A DNA stretch of 64,000 nt from assembly GCA_002189035.1 (NCBI GenBank), contig NEEC01000009.1, positions 1,488,001 through 1,552,000 on the forward strand, given 5' to 3'. The notes beneath the pieces are model-generated. The model was not told where the DNA came from and did no database searches. It was given only the letters and a program-made list of their open reading frames with translations. Shown here in pieces: positions 1 through 12,401 of the stretch. Source of the stretch: Utricularia gibba. Its lineage: Eukaryota; Streptophyta; Magnoliopsida; Lamiales; Lentibulariaceae. Position 1 is the stretch's first letter. Every line of letters starts with the position of its first letter. The position numbers and the translations under genes were made by a program.

Positions 1-643
1 AAAGAAGAAGCGATCTTGTGACCTGTCAGAGGAAATTGTGGGGCCGGGGCAGGGGCGTTGTGGGGCCTATCTGTCGGAAAAAAGAATCTCCAAGTCCACG
101 TGGCGATACACAAAATTGTTACTGCATGTGGAAGGTTTTACTGTTTGCTTGTGACAGTTGTTGATTTTATATATTTCATTTGTGGGACCCCCAAAAAGTA
201 TTTTCGGTTAAAACGCACTCCAACTCTGGGCTGCAGTGCCAATGGGCCGAAATTGGGCCTTGTTTTGATCCGATTAAAACTCATCAATATTTGGATATTT
301 TCGAGCTATAAATATAATTAATTAATTATTGTGAGTTTATGTGAGCTGAAAAATAAAAGATGCCAATTTTTTTACATGATAATTCCTTATTTGAATGATC
401 ATTTTAGTTCCATATTAATGTTGTTGAATTGCAAATTAAATTTAAATAATTATTTTTATTTTCATAATATATTTACTATGAATTAAATATATTGTAAAAA
501 TATATAGGACATGTTTTTTATTTGAATCTTTGATTCAAATTATATAGAATATAATCAATTTTAAGATTATGTGAATATAGTCAGTTTGAAATTATTAAAT
601 TATTTTGTGTGATAAATAAAATTAGAATGTAAAATAATAATAA

Positions 644-702
<59 letters not shown>

Positions 703-1812
703 TTAATATATTAAGCGATTATGTATTTTAGGGTATATGAAATATCATATATTACATAAATATATGATATAAGTATATTTTTAGAATATATGAAATATGA
801 ATAATATAATTTTTTTAAAGATTAATATCTTATTTAGTATTTGAAATATAGATTTGATAAATTTAATAATTTTTAAAGTTAATGGCGAAATCTGAATTTA
901 AATTTACTGTAGAATAACTAAAAAGTAAATATTCAAAAATTAGTCTGAATCATTACCAAAGATTAAGAAAACAGAACAACCTCATATTCAATTCAAAATG
1001 GGTTGAAATCGATTTTTCAAGTGAGTGCATGAAATCAGCTTCTTTGATTGTGCTATGTTGCACCCTTAGCTTATGATCTCGATCATGTAACATGTACATG
1101 TGCATGGGATGCATGATCAGTCATGAAGTAGCTACCAGCTCGTCGGTGATGAGAAGAGTCTGGATAAGGGAATGATGATGATGGTGTGTATGGGGTGCAT
1201 GTGACAATTAGTTGTGGGTGGGGCCGTCCATGGCCATGCCTCCTTTTGTAAATGATGGGTGGGTGTGGGGACCACGTTTTGTGAATCAAGGTGTCATTAT
1301 TGGGTGGTTCTGTCATCCATTTCAAGACATGAACAGCAGCTACAAGCACCCGTCAACCGCATGACTCGCTGCGACAAATGTTAATGATTTGTGTGTGAAG
1401 CCGCCAAGAAGTTGCAGTCTTTAAGAAAAATGAAGTTATCGGGGAATGGAAATCGTGCATTGAGTTGAATACAGGGTGATTAATTGGAAGGGGCATTCCC
1501 CTACCGTCGCTCTACCTGGGGTCACCGTACCGTGTTCCGGGAGGGTTGTCTGGCACCCCTTCTTGACTTGGGAAGGGCTGCGGCGGCGGAGCTACGGTCA
1601 GTGAAGGGGGTTGCGTGTGGGTGCCGGCGCCATTCCGTAGTGTGTGCAGGGAAAGGAAACTGATTTTGGGGGCGAAAAAGGCGCGCCATTTCTATTTCTT
1701 TAAGTGTAAAGGTAGAGGGAGGTAGGCTGTTCGTTGAAGCAACGCCATGGAATAAGCCGGAGGTTGTTTAAAAAGCAATCCCAGGAGAATTCTGCGGCGG
1801 ATTTGGAGGAAA
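1..1812. other. Intergenic and 5' flank of the beta-galactosidase gene
   Basis: No coding exon can be supported here. The first 1 kb is strongly AT-rich and holds a long TA microsatellite at about 648-699. From about 1,080 the base composition becomes more balanced, and this part probably carries the promoter and 5' leader of the beta-galactosidase starting at 1813. I see no clear TATA box at a convincing distance. Confidence 0.6.
648..699. repeat. (TA)n microsatellite
   Basis: Uninterrupted run of about 25 TA units inside an AT-rich intergenic stretch. It is a simple sequence repeat likely to vary in length between individuals, and it is a place where assembly length should not be trusted. 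Confidence 0.95.
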
Positions 1813-4800
1813 ATGGCTCAAGGGGATAAAATGTCGGCGACTGTATGTGTGATTGTGCTTTTGGGATGTGTTACGCAGTTCTCCGCTGCAGCCAACGTGA
1901 CGTATGACAACCGTGCGGTGGTGGTCGACGGCCGGAGGCGGCTTCTGGTTTCCGGATCCATTCATTACCCTCGCAGCACCCCTGAAGTTAGTCTTTTGTT
2001 GCTATAAAAATGAAAACTTGAGCTTCGATTATTGGTGGGTTCTTGATTCCCAATGTGAAACAGATGTGGCCAGATTTGGTTCGCAAGACCAAGGAAGGAG
2101 GTTTGGATGTGATTCAAACCTATGTTTTCTGGAACTTGCACGAACCTGTTAGAGGCCAGGTTACCATATTCCTTTTATCTTTCCCTTCATCACTAAAGAA
2201 GTCGAATTGAGGGGTTTGTGTTGAAATGCTTTTGGACTAATTCGTGTCATTGTGTAGTACGACTTTGAGGGAAGGAAGGATCTGGTGAGGTTCGTGAAAG
2301 TAGTTCAGGAAGCAGGTCTCCTGGTTAATCTTCGCATTGGACCCTATGTGTGCGCTGAATGGAATTACGGGTTTGAATCTACATGACTCTGTTGCTCTTC
2401 TTTGGTTTCAGCTGTGATGATACTGGGTATGAATCCTGTTTTCCTTTTCTTCTTATGAAGTGGGTTTCCCGTGTGGCTGCATTTGATACCAGGAATCGCA
2501 TTTCGAACTGATAATGAACCATTCAAGGTGGGTGATCATGTTCAATGTCTGCTCACTGAGTCCTGCAATTGAATGCTAGAAATATGGTGTTTCTTCTTGA
2601 CTTACAGGCGGAAATGAAGCGATTTACAGCCAAGATTGTGGACTTGATGAAGCAAGAAGGTCTGTATGCTTCCCAAGGAGGGCCTATAATTCTGTCTCAG
2701 GTGAGGAAGAGTCTTGTAATCCCCTGATTCTTTCAGCATTCTGGTAACCTTGTCTGGATTGTGTCCTTCTACCATTGCCAGATTGAAAACGAGTATGCGG
2801 ACATTTCTTCTCCTTATGGTAGTGCTGCAAAATCATACGTAAACTGGGCTGCATCAATGGCAGTGTCATTGGACACGGGTGTCCCATGGACGATGTGCCA
2901 GCAGCGTGATGCTCCTGATCCTATCGTATGTCAACTCATACTGGTTGTTGCTGAAGTCGATTCAAGGTGGGATGGAACAACTCATCTGCTCTTCTGTTTC
3001 GAATTCCTGCAGATAAATACTTGCAATGGGTTCTACTGCGATCAGTTCACTCCCAATTCCATCAAGAAGCCCAAGCTTTGGACAGAGAACTGGAGTGGAT
3101 GGTATGCATTTTGTGATTCCTTGATTCTGCTCAGAGTTTCTGAACGGCAGCATACCACCAGGTTTTCTTCCTTCGGAAATGCACGGCCATACAGGCCTTC
3201 TGAGGACCTTGCCTTTGCGGTGGCTCGTTTCTACCAACTCGGTGGCACTTTCCAGAACTACTACATGGTAACTAGACTCCCTCCTTTTACCTGTATTGTT
3301 CTGTGCAGCATTGATTCTGTCTTGAGATCCTTAGAAAGCTTTTCAACAGTACCATGGTGGGACTAACTTTGGGAGAACCTCCGGGGGACCTTTCATCACA
3401 ACAACTTATGATTATGATGCTCCAATTGATGAGTATGGTATGGAATTTCACGTCTAGCTTCAAGATTCTTAACCTGACCTGTTCTGTTGGGTTGAAGGCC
3501 TTATCCGACAGCCGAAATGGGGTCACCTTAGAGATGTACACAAGGCCATAAAGCTGTGTGAAGATGCATTACTTGCCACTGAACCAAAAACCACATCTCT
3601 TGGAACAAACTTGGAGGTGCTTGTCACTACGCCATTTTGTGAATCAGGCCATGTTTTTTCCTTTCATACAATATCCTGATTCCTGTTTCAGGCGACAGTT
3701 TATGAGACTGAATCAGGGCAATGTGCTGCTTTTCTTGCAAACACGGGAACAGAATCTGGCACGACTGTGAACTTCAGGGGCAGGTCCTATGACTTGCCTG
3801 CTTGGTCTGTCAGTATTTTACCCGACTGCAAAAATGTTGCTCTAAACACTGCTAGAGTATGCATCTCAAGACCATGAAATATTTCTTGTTTCTGCTCACA
3901 CTCTGCTAACATGCACGCATCATTCGGCAGATCAATGCTGTGTCCACCTTGACCAAGTTCATCTATCATCCTTCGAAAGTTGGCACTACAGCTATAGATG
4001 CAAGCCTCTCTGACTGGAGTTGGATAAAAGAACCTGTTGGAATTTCGACAGACGGATTGTTCACAAAGCATGAATTGCTGGAGCAGATAAAAACCACTGC
4101 GGATCACAGTGACTACCTGTGGTATTCTACGAGGTGAGAAATTCTCCTAAATCATCACTTTATCTACCAAAAAAATACCAGATCCTAAAATTTCTTCACC
4201 AGCTCAGCATTGAGACAGAAGATGGCCATCAGGCATCTCTTCATGTTGACTCCCTTGGCCACGTGCTTCATGCCTTTTTGAATGGGAAATTTGTTGGGAG
4301 CGGGAAAGGAAATCCAGGCAACATCAAAGTTTCGATAGACATTCCTGTGACTCTTGTTGCTGGAAGAAACCAGATAGATCTCTTGAGTGTGACAGTGGGA
4401 TTGCAGGTATAGATTCTGTGAGTGACAGTCTGCCATGTATTCTCTGATTTTTTTTTTTTTTTTTTTTTACTCCAATCTTGTTGATGCAGAACTACGGGTC
4501 ATTCTTTGACATAATCGGAGCAGGTGTTACTGGCCCTGTGCAGCTTAAAGGCCTGCAGAATGGATCAGCCATTGATCTATCCACCCAGGAGTGGTCATAT
4601 CAGGTCATACTCCTCAAGCTGGTTGTGTGCATATTAAACACGTGTCTAGAAGCCATGAATAGCTTTCAACTTTGGAACAACTGTCTTGTTTGATTCCCAG
4701 ATTGGTCTGGAAGGAGAAGAGCAAGGCTTCTCCAATGGAGGCTCCTCATTGTGGACAGCACAATCTGATTTACCAAAGAATCAACCTTTGGTATGGTATA

Positions 4801-5599
4801 AGGTAAGATTTTTCTGCTGGATGTACTTTCAAATGCAGTAAATCATCTGTTGCATCCTGCTCGATAGACTACCTTCGATGCCCCGGTGGAAGCAGCCCTG
4901 TTGCAATAGACTTCACCGGCATGGGAAAAGGCATAGCATGGGTGAATGGGGAAAGCATCGGGCGATACTGGCCAACAAACGTAGCTAGTAATGCTGGCTG
5001 CTCTGATTCTTGCAACTACAGAGGTTCCTATAGCTCCAACAAATGTCTGAAGAACTGTGGAAAGCCTTCTCAGCAGCTGTAAGACCCCAAGTGAATTCCT
5101 GATGATATGTATATATAAAACGATGGTCTTTTTAACTTTGTCTTCATTTCAGCTACCATGTCCCCCGGTCTTGGCTCAAGCCAAATGGAAACATCCTTGT
5201 TCTGTTCGAGGAAACCGGAGGTGATCCCACAAAACTAGCTTTCGCCACACGTGAAACGCAGCGCGTGTGTGCTGTGGTTTCTGAGAGCCACCCTTCCCCA
5301 GTTGAAACATTCATAGAAGAAAGGACAGGAGCAACAGGAGAATCTGGCCCTGTTCTTTCCATTGCCTGCCCTCAACAAAGCAAGTGATATCCAAATTCAA
5401 CTTCGTAAGCTTTGGAACCCCTCAAGGAACTTGTGGGAGCCTGAGCCACGGACAATGCAGCAGCGAAACCGCTCGTCCCATCATTGAGAAGACATGCCTG
5501 GGATTAAGAAATTGCAGCGTTAGAGTCTCTACAAGTCTTTTTGGTAAACCGTGCAGGGGAATCATGCACAGTTTAGCTGTCGATGCTTCATGCACATAA
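1813..5599 (+). CDS. BGAL8-like: Beta-galactosidase, GH35 family, BGAL8-like (multi-exon, two frame breaks)
   Basis: Secreted cell-wall beta-galactosidase that removes terminal galactose from wall polysaccharides. The first exon starts at the ATG at 1813 and gives a hydrophobic signal peptide followed by [16 protein letters not shown], the usual start of the mature plant enzyme. Successive exons read [21 protein letters not shown] and the GH35 signature [13 protein letters not shown], split by an intron at about 2701-2781, which holds the acid/base Glu. WTENWSGW near 3090 holds the nucleophile Glu. The last exon (about 5390-5596) encodes a cysteine-rich SUEL-type galactose-binding lectin domain ending DASCT. 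Two places lose the frame: the CCCC run at 4881-4884, after which the expected [16 protein letters not shown] resumes one frame over, and about 5371-5383, between ACPQQSK and [11 protein letters not shown]. Each is cured by one extra base, so I treat both as probable consensus errors rather than gene death. Arabidopsis BGAL8 is the closest match by memory. Confidence 0.9.
4448..4468. repeat. Poly-T tract in a beta-galactosidase intron
   Basis: Run of about 20 T residues immediately upstream of an exon (acceptor near 4489). It acts as an extreme polypyrimidine tract and is prone to length error. Confidence 0.8.
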
Positions 5600-6059
5600 G
5601 TCGTGTGTGACAGCAGTAAACAGACAGCAGAATATCAATAAACAAGAAACAAGAGTATGAGAGCAAAACCATGTATTATGAATTTGCTCTTCTTCCGTAC
5701 TGCGGTTTCTTGCTGAAGCACACCATATCAGATGCAAAAGTAGTATCTGATGGTGGTTTTACATCTATATCCGCAGGCCTATTTATCTCTGTGTTCACAA
5801 AAGTCAATCCACATTCCCTCTACATTTTTATGATCCCTGACTTTTGAGTCATTCCTCCAGGGGACCATAAATCTGTGTTTCGATGCAATTTCAACAGGAA
5901 GAAAAATATCAGCTTTCTAGCCTTAGGTGGCTGGAACTTCAACCAAGTTACCAATTTACACTTGAATACTCCTAGAAAATCAATCACTCATAAACGATGA
6001 AAACCAAGATGGATGTGGATAAGGAAACTTGCCGGGATCTGTAGAATACAGTTTTGCCA
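5600..6059. other. Intergenic, 3' flank of beta-galactosidase and 5' flank of ATL gene
   Basis: About 460 bases with no coding potential. An AATAAA-like element (caataaac) near 5637 could serve as the polyadenylation signal of the beta-galactosidase. Confidence 0.5.
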
Positions 6060-7084
6060 ATGTTTCAGACTTTTCCGGGAGTGTTAGCGGCGGTGGCGCA
6101 TCTCTCTGCTGGTGGTATCGCGGCGGTCCTGGTAGACTTTGACTATACTCACAACCCAACATTTCAGTCCGATAAGCAGCCGCAGTTGACCACTAAGGCT
6201 GTACCCTTCACCCTCCGATTGCGATCGTCTTGGTTGTTGTCGTTGCAGCACTATTTGCCTGCGTAACCTGTTGTATCTGCATCCGTCACCGCCGCAGATC
6301 CAATGTTTCCGTTGCGGATTTGCACACCGCCGCCACGCAGAAGTGTGGGCTGGGTCGGGAAGACATTGACGCGTTCCCAGCATTCTATTACTCTGAAGTC
6401 AAGGATCGTAAGATCGGGATGGGCGCGTTGGAGTGCGCCGTGTGCCTGATCGAGTTCGAGGATGCAGACAAGCTTACATTGTTGCCTAAGTGTGATCATG
6501 TTTTCCATACGGAGTGTATCGGCGATTGGCTAGAGCACCACATCACGTGCCCTGTTTGCCGATCGGATTTGACGGAGGCAGCGACGGACGAGATTACGAA
6601 GAATGATGAGAGCGGTTTTAGGCAAGGTGAGATCGCCTTACAAGTGGATGAAATTCAAATGGCGGACGGCGAAACCGTCGGAAAACAGAAAGCGTTCGAT
6701 ATGTCGAAGTTCAGATCTCACACCACCGGCCATTCTCTTGCGGTTTCCGGGGAGAATTTTGACCGATTCACTCTGAAATTGCCCACCGGAGTGAGGAAGG
6801 AGGTTATGAAGCGCTCTTCAATGAACCGAACCAGAAGCTCCGTCTCCGGGAAATCCGGCTTCAATGGCGAAAGTGATCGCCGCAGCGCAAGCTTTAACCA
6901 ATGGTTCCGGAGGTCGATGAAGTCAGATCGACAGGCCATTTTCACAAGAACGATTTCGATGTTTTCTCCGAAAGCAGAGACCGACGGCGGCGGTGGAAGC
7001 AGCGATTTCCGTGGTGGCGGCCGCGCGACCAGGAGAACTAAATCTCTTAAAATGTTGAACCGCCAAGACGTGAATGAGTTATGA
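6060..7084 (+). CDS. ATL31-like: RING-H2 finger E3 ubiquitin ligase, ATL31/ATL6-like (one frame break)
   Basis: Membrane-anchored ubiquitin ligase of the ATL family. The main frame shows [18 protein letters not shown] (transmembrane segment), a basic stretch, the GLD-like motif [13 protein letters not shown] and a RING-H2 domain CAVC-x15[10 protein letters not shown]10-CPVC with all eight metal ligands. The C-terminal part with [28 protein letters not shown] and a Ser/Arg-rich tail is characteristic of ATL6/ATL31, which in Arabidopsis act in carbon/nitrogen balance and defence (family knowledge). The main frame has no ATG upstream of the membrane segment: an in-frame TAA lies at 6194. The N-terminal part with an ATG at 6060 lies in the neighbouring frame and would join at the CCC run 6211-6213 if one C were added. 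The gene has no intron, as is usual for ATLs. Confidence 0.88.
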
Positions 7085-7273
7085 TCAAGATTTTAAAAAA
7101 TAGTATGTGATATGCCAATAAATTGGAAAATATTTAATATTTCCACACAATTACATTTTTAATGTTTATTTGGTGCATAAAAATCGAAAATAAAATACAT
7201 TATTTTTTAACACGGGTTTGGGGGGCGGTGACTTGAAATTTCCTCGTCAATACACCCTAAAAAATAGTCACCG

Positions 7274-10200
7274 ATGGACACCAACGATGCCGCCGGTTTA
7301 TCGGAAGTCGCCGTAACTTCTGCCTCTGGCGGCGCTGTTGAATTTCCAGAGAAGAGGAAGCGGGAATCGGAGACTGAGCCGAATGCCCAAGCAGATGCGG
7401 CTCCTCAGCCGCGTCATCCACTGTGGAAAACAAGCCTCTGTTCCTACTACCGGAGCAATGGGGGATCATGTCGTCATGGAGACTCATGTAGGTTCGCTCA
7501 CACCGAGGAGGAGCTCCGGGTACGGCCGGATAACACATGGGACCCGACTTCCGAGCGCGCTAAGAAGATGGCAAAGACGGAAGTGAATGAAGCGGAAGAA
7601 GAAGAAGCTGTTATGATGACGGAAGCGTTAGAGGAGGGAGGTAATTTTTCCGGCGGCTTGTCGAGATGTTTTGTCAATTTGCCTATGAAGTGGACTTCGG
7701 ATAACTTGAGGAACTTCCTTAACGAGAAGGTTGCAACTTCGCTTCTAAGAACGCATTTGAATTATGGGCACTTGACAATTTCTGGTGAATTGCTCATGAA
7801 TAGGATTGTTTGAACTATATTCTATCAATAGCCATTGTTATTGCTACAGGCGGTTCCCTTTGTGTCGGCCAAGAAGAAGAAGGGCATGATTGCTGGATTT
7901 GTTGCTTTTGAAACTGCCGAGCAAGCGAAGGCTGCGGCAGAAGTATGTATCTTCAATCACATTTTATTTCTAGGATTCACAAAATTGAGAAGTAGCTTTT
8001 TATCTCGTTGAATGTTCAGGAGCTGAATGGGACATCCATTGGCAATAACAGAACTTTGAAGGTTGCGGATGTTCTTCCACGATCATTCGAGAAAAATAAC
8101 AAAGTTACATTACCTCAGATGTCCAACCAGACCATAGAAGATCCATTGCCAGACAGCGATCCTGCTAGTTTAAAGAAGGATACCAACAATGATGAAGCTG
8201 AGTTCGATGATCTTAGTTTGGCTGGAAATTGTTCCATCTTAAAGGGTAGAACCGCCCGTGCTGTTGTGACTCCTCTTGCTGACATGCCCTACCCTGATCA
8301 ATTGGAACACAAGAAAAATTCTCTAGCACAATTGCTTAAAAAACTTGTTAGTAACTCCTCTGCATTTGATGAACCGATTTTACTTCTTTTACTCATTAAA
8401 TCTTGCACATAGTCTATTGGAATCATTACTTATGCTTTGCATTTATAGACTAGAAATGCTCGAAAGGCTTGTGGAAATGGTATCATACTTCCCGAGTGGA
8501 TCCAGAAATCTAGAGAAAGAGGTAACAGAGCTGAGTATGGAGCAATTTTATTATTTCTTGAATATTTAAACATGGTAAAGAAGCTGAAATGTCTAATAAT
8601 TTTTTCACCTGACTTGACTGCTGACATGTAGGCGGTCTTCCTTGTAACTTTGAGGGTATAATTGAATCACCTATTGTTTTTGGATACCGCAACAAGTGTG
8701 AGTTCTCAGTTGGACATTCTTTGGATGGAAAATGCACAGTTGGTTTTTTGTTGGGAAACTTCAGGTGATCTGTGGCTAACAAGAGTTTATGTTATTTAAG
8801 TTGTCTTCTAAAACCGAGAAATATGAGTATATGTTGTGCAGGGAGGGTGTCACAGCTGTTGAGGAACCAGTGAACTGTCCAAATGTTTCCCAAATTGCCT
8901 GCAAATATGCCCGCCTCTTTCAAGAATTTTTACAGAATTCCTGCTTTCCTATTTGGAACAGATTGAACAATACTGGATTCTGGCGCCAACTTACGGTACA
9001 TTTCATGAAATTGTAACAAAGTTGCAATATTGTCAAGTTTCTTCTTACACTATGGATTTTTCAGAATAAATGTTTGTGCGCTTTTAACTAGGTTCGTGAA
9101 GGCAGGAAACCATATAGCAACGTTGTAGATGGAGAACCTGTCATCTCAGAGGTCATGCTCATAGTTCAGGTATGCCTGCATTTTTTGCTTTGTTAAACAG
9201 CTGTCCAGTAGACTCACTCCAGGTATCATAGTTCTTTGCTTTGGGATAATCTCTGTGCACCATGTGCTTGCCGTTCAAAGATCTTCTTTGCTTTCTGAAT
9301 CCTATTCCGTTCCATCCAAAAAAAATCGTTCGGATATAGGTGTGCACAGTTGGCTTTGAGGAGACACAAGTAAAGGATGAAATCGAGCGCTTGAAAAATG
9401 CATTCTCTTTGGGATCTGCGGAAGAAACTCCTCATTTGCCTCTTTCAAAACTTGTGATTCAGGTGAGAATTTGAAAGCCGATAAGTTTAGGATTAAGATA
9501 CGTGTTATTTTTGTGCTACTACACTCTGCTGCTTCATCTCACCCTTTAGCTCCGCATTAGATTGTAGTCCCTTGATTGAATGAATCACAACAATTTAATT
9601 TCTTTCATAATTGTGCAGGATCATACTGGAATATCAAATGTGGCACCTTCTGACGCCAATCTCAGATACGTGTTCATCTCCAGAGAAGGAGACTCTGGAC
9701 TCAGTCTTGCTGATGATAGTGTTGAACCAAGAATTCATGATCATATTAGCAAACTGAGATTTTCCATCTCCCCATCTGCTTTCTTTCAGGTAAATCACAT
9801 AATCATATTTTTTAGAATTCGGGTAGTGTTGTCTTTCCCCAATAGCAATGAAAAAAAGATGGTTTCCTTGAATCACTCTATATTAATGCCTTTCGCCACC
9901 TCTCAGGTTAACACACTTGCTGCCGAGAAATTGTATTCTCTTGCTGGGGACTGGGTTGGCTTAGGGCCGGACACATTGCTCTTTGACATTTGCTGTGGCA
10001 CTGGGACAATTGGTGTTACGTTAGCCCATCGTGTTGGTATGGTAATGATTGAATGCTCACTTTGGGATCTTCCTTCACCCTCTTGCCCATTCTTCTTTGT
10101 CTACTGTGAATCTGATCGCTAAGATGATCCCACAGGTCGTTGGTATTGAAATGAACGCCTCTGCAGTTCTGGACGCTCAAAGAAACGCAGAGATCAACGG

Positions 10201-11000
10201 CACGAAAAACTGCAGATTTGTCTGTGGGAAGGTTGGCTTTCCTTCCCGGAGAATTGGAACATGTGTTAGGTCCCTTAATGTTTTCTCTCGTGTTACAGGC
10301 TGAGGATGTTATCGGTCAGCTGATGAAGCAGTATCATGTATCCCCTGCTCAAAATCCCGACAATGAACCGCGGGACTCCGGTGAGGCGGTTGACGGTGCT
10401 CCTGAGTCGGAGGCTAGCAGCCGCACCATCAATGGCTCGGAAAAGAATAGCAAGAGCGCGGAGGACGAAACCTGTTCGCCCCAGCAATTCAAAAACGTCG
10501 TAGCTATAGTGGATCCGCCTCGTGCGGGACTGCACCCCACTGTGAGTACCATTCTGTACCGTTTCGGTTTCATATCCCCCGGCATGACTAATCCTCGGAC
10601 GCTGCGATCCGAGTGCAGGTGATCAAGGTCTTGCGGACGCAGTCTCAGCTGAAGCAGCTCGTGTAAGTTGATCATTCTCATCCAATACACAATCTCTCCT
10701 CGCTCCAACACCCCATTGAAGCCATTCTTATGATCCAGCTACATTTCCTGTAACCCGGAAAGTCTGGTCGCAAACGCCATCGAGCTCTGCACGCCATCCC
10801 CGCCCGTCGACGACGGGGGCAATGACAAGAAGAAGAACAACAGGATGCGTGGATGGAAGAACATGACTGCTGCAAGTCTAGCCAGGCACCGTGCCAAGTC
10901 CATGCCCAACTCCGAGCCGTTCACCCCGGTGAAAGCCATGGCGGTGGATCTTTTCCCCCACACCCCACACTGCGAACTAGTCATGCTTCTCCAAAGGTAA
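7274..11000 (+). CDS. CCCH zinc finger tRNA (uracil-5-)-methyltransferase, TRMT2A/RumA type (AtC3H24-like)
   Basis: Predicted SAM-dependent methyltransferase making 5-methyluridine in tRNA. The start ATG is at 7274. A CCCH finger (C-x9-C-x5-C-x3-H, about 7438-7503) follows an acidic N-terminus. Then come an RRM-like stretch (LSRCFVNLPMKWTSDNLRNF, continuing with SAKKKKGMIAGFVAFETAEQ), the TRAM/RumA core (ILPEWIQKSRERG, FGYRNKCEFSVG, WRQLT, FSISPSAFFQVNT), the SAM-binding motif LLFDICCGTGTIG (about 9980) and VAIVDPPRAGLHP (about 10500). The catalytic cysteine sits in YISCNPESLVANAIELC (about 10741). The stop TAA is at 10998-11000. About 14 exons are recognisable. Arabidopsis At2g28450 (zinc finger CCCH domain protein 24) has the same architecture by memory. 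I saw no frame breaks. Confidence 0.9.
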
Positions 11001-11411
11001 CCAACCAATCCCTTCTACTCTGATGGATTCAGATAATCTACTTGTGCCCTTATTTAGATTCCTTTGAAATAAAGGGCTGTGGTGAAATTTGTGCTAGAGG
11101 GGCCTATACTTCTGAATATTTTCAAAACAGGCCTGTAGCATGGGCCTATTCATTGAAAAAAAAATTCCGAAAAAAAGTGTTGTATTAATAAAAAATGGAA
11201 GAATGCAACTCCTATAGCATCACTGAATTGCATCTCAGAAGTCTGAACCGACACGCAAAAAACATGAAGTAGGATATATGGGAATGTAAAATCTAACCGG
11301 CGGATCGGAAAGCGGACGGGAGTAAAATATGAATGATGTCATGTGTGTAGTAGTAGTGGTGTGAATCGAGAATCGAGCGACCTGCGTTGTGTCCTTGTTC
11401 TAGATGATGAC
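11001..11411. other. Convergent intergenic gap
   Basis: Tail-to-tail gap between the methyltransferase and the proline-rich gene. It should hold both 3' UTRs, and I see no other feature. Confidence 0.5.
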
Positions 11412-11848
11412 TCACCGACCGCCGTAAGTGTACTGCGACCGCCGGATATTCTCGCGTCTCCTGCGGTAAATCAAGAATCCTCCGACGATAACTCCCGCGG
11501 CTAGGATGACACCGAGACCTATCCCTGCCTTGCTCCCCGCGCTCATCTCATGACCGGAATCTGTATCATCCGCATTCGTGGAAGCGGAGCGGTTGAAGTT
11601 CCCGGCGTCGCAGACGGTGGGGGCGTTGGAGTCGGCGAGCCACTGTTGGCGTCAGATGGAGACAGAGAAAGCGGATCTGGCTGGGGATTGGGCGGGGAGT
11701 AAGGGATACGGCTTGGGGAAGGGGATTGGAGCGGCGCCGGGGACGGGGACGGAGAAGTTGGCACCGGCGGCGAATCCGCGGTGACAGCGAGAAGAAGGAG
11801 CGCGGAGAAGAGAAGTCCAACGAGCAGAGAGGCGGAGCGCGATGCCAT
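11412..11848 (-). CDS. Proline-rich small membrane protein, At2g28440-like (one frame break)
   Basis: The ATG at 11848 opens MASRSASLLVGLLFSALLLLAV, a clear signal peptide. A Ser/Pro-rich mucin- or AGP-like region (repeated SPSPSP and PTPTPPP) follows. The 3' part is in another frame and reads NFNRSASTNADDTDSGHEM, a membrane helix AGIGLGVILAAGVIVGGFLIY, and a basic tail RRRRENIRRSQYTYGGR with a stop at 11412-11414. The two parts join if one base is added somewhere in 11601-11650. The G5 run at 11619-11623 and the CCC run at 11601-11603 are the obvious candidates. The predicted product is a short type I cell-surface protein of unknown function with potential hydroxyproline glycosylation sites. 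A similar proline-rich protein sits next to the CCCH methyltransferase in Arabidopsis (from memory). Confidence 0.75.
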
Positions 11849-12401
11849 CGGATGCGAAACGAAGAAAATGTGAAGACGCAGCAGATTCGGTTGCGAAAAC
11901 CTGGAAGACACAAAATGCTCGCTCCACTTCCCTTCACCATTACGGCACACGTATATTTATCTTAAACTCGGTTGAAAAAAAAATACGAATCTTTTATTAT
12001 TTACAGTTTAACCACAATTCTTATTATTATTATTTTCTGGTCCTCATCCGACATCCATTAACCATTTTTTTACACTAATTTACTGAAAATGGTGAACAGT
12101 ATCTGAGGGTTGACTTGGGTCTTCTTAGTTAAGACATGAACAAGGTCAACTGAAGTGCCTAAATATCTGGGAATGAGAACATGCATTGAAAATTTGGGAG
12201 ATTCGAATCTGTAGGGGGTGGGTTTTCTTTGAACACGTGATCCAGGTCATAAGGAATGCCAGCAAGTTCCACCTTCATCCAACCGCCATCTCAAATCCAC
12301 AGTTATTTTTTTTTACTACTGTGATTAAGGAAAAAAAAACTAGGAGGTATGATCTTGAAACATCAGTGAACACAGTTAGATTCTCTTGGCTGCTTCCTTG
12401 T
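11849..12401. other. Intergenic, promoter side of the proline-rich gene and 3' side of the PDI gene
   Basis: Head-to-tail gap of about 550 bases between two minus-strand genes. It is AT-rich with poly-T/A runs (about 12005-12035) and holds no supported gene. Confidence 0.5.

Noticed and set aside
6230-7084. ATL gene starting with a non-ATG codon at 6230
   Set aside because: The reading would begin inside the transmembrane helix. An N-terminal stretch with an ATG exists in the neighbouring frame and joins if one C is added at 6211-6213.
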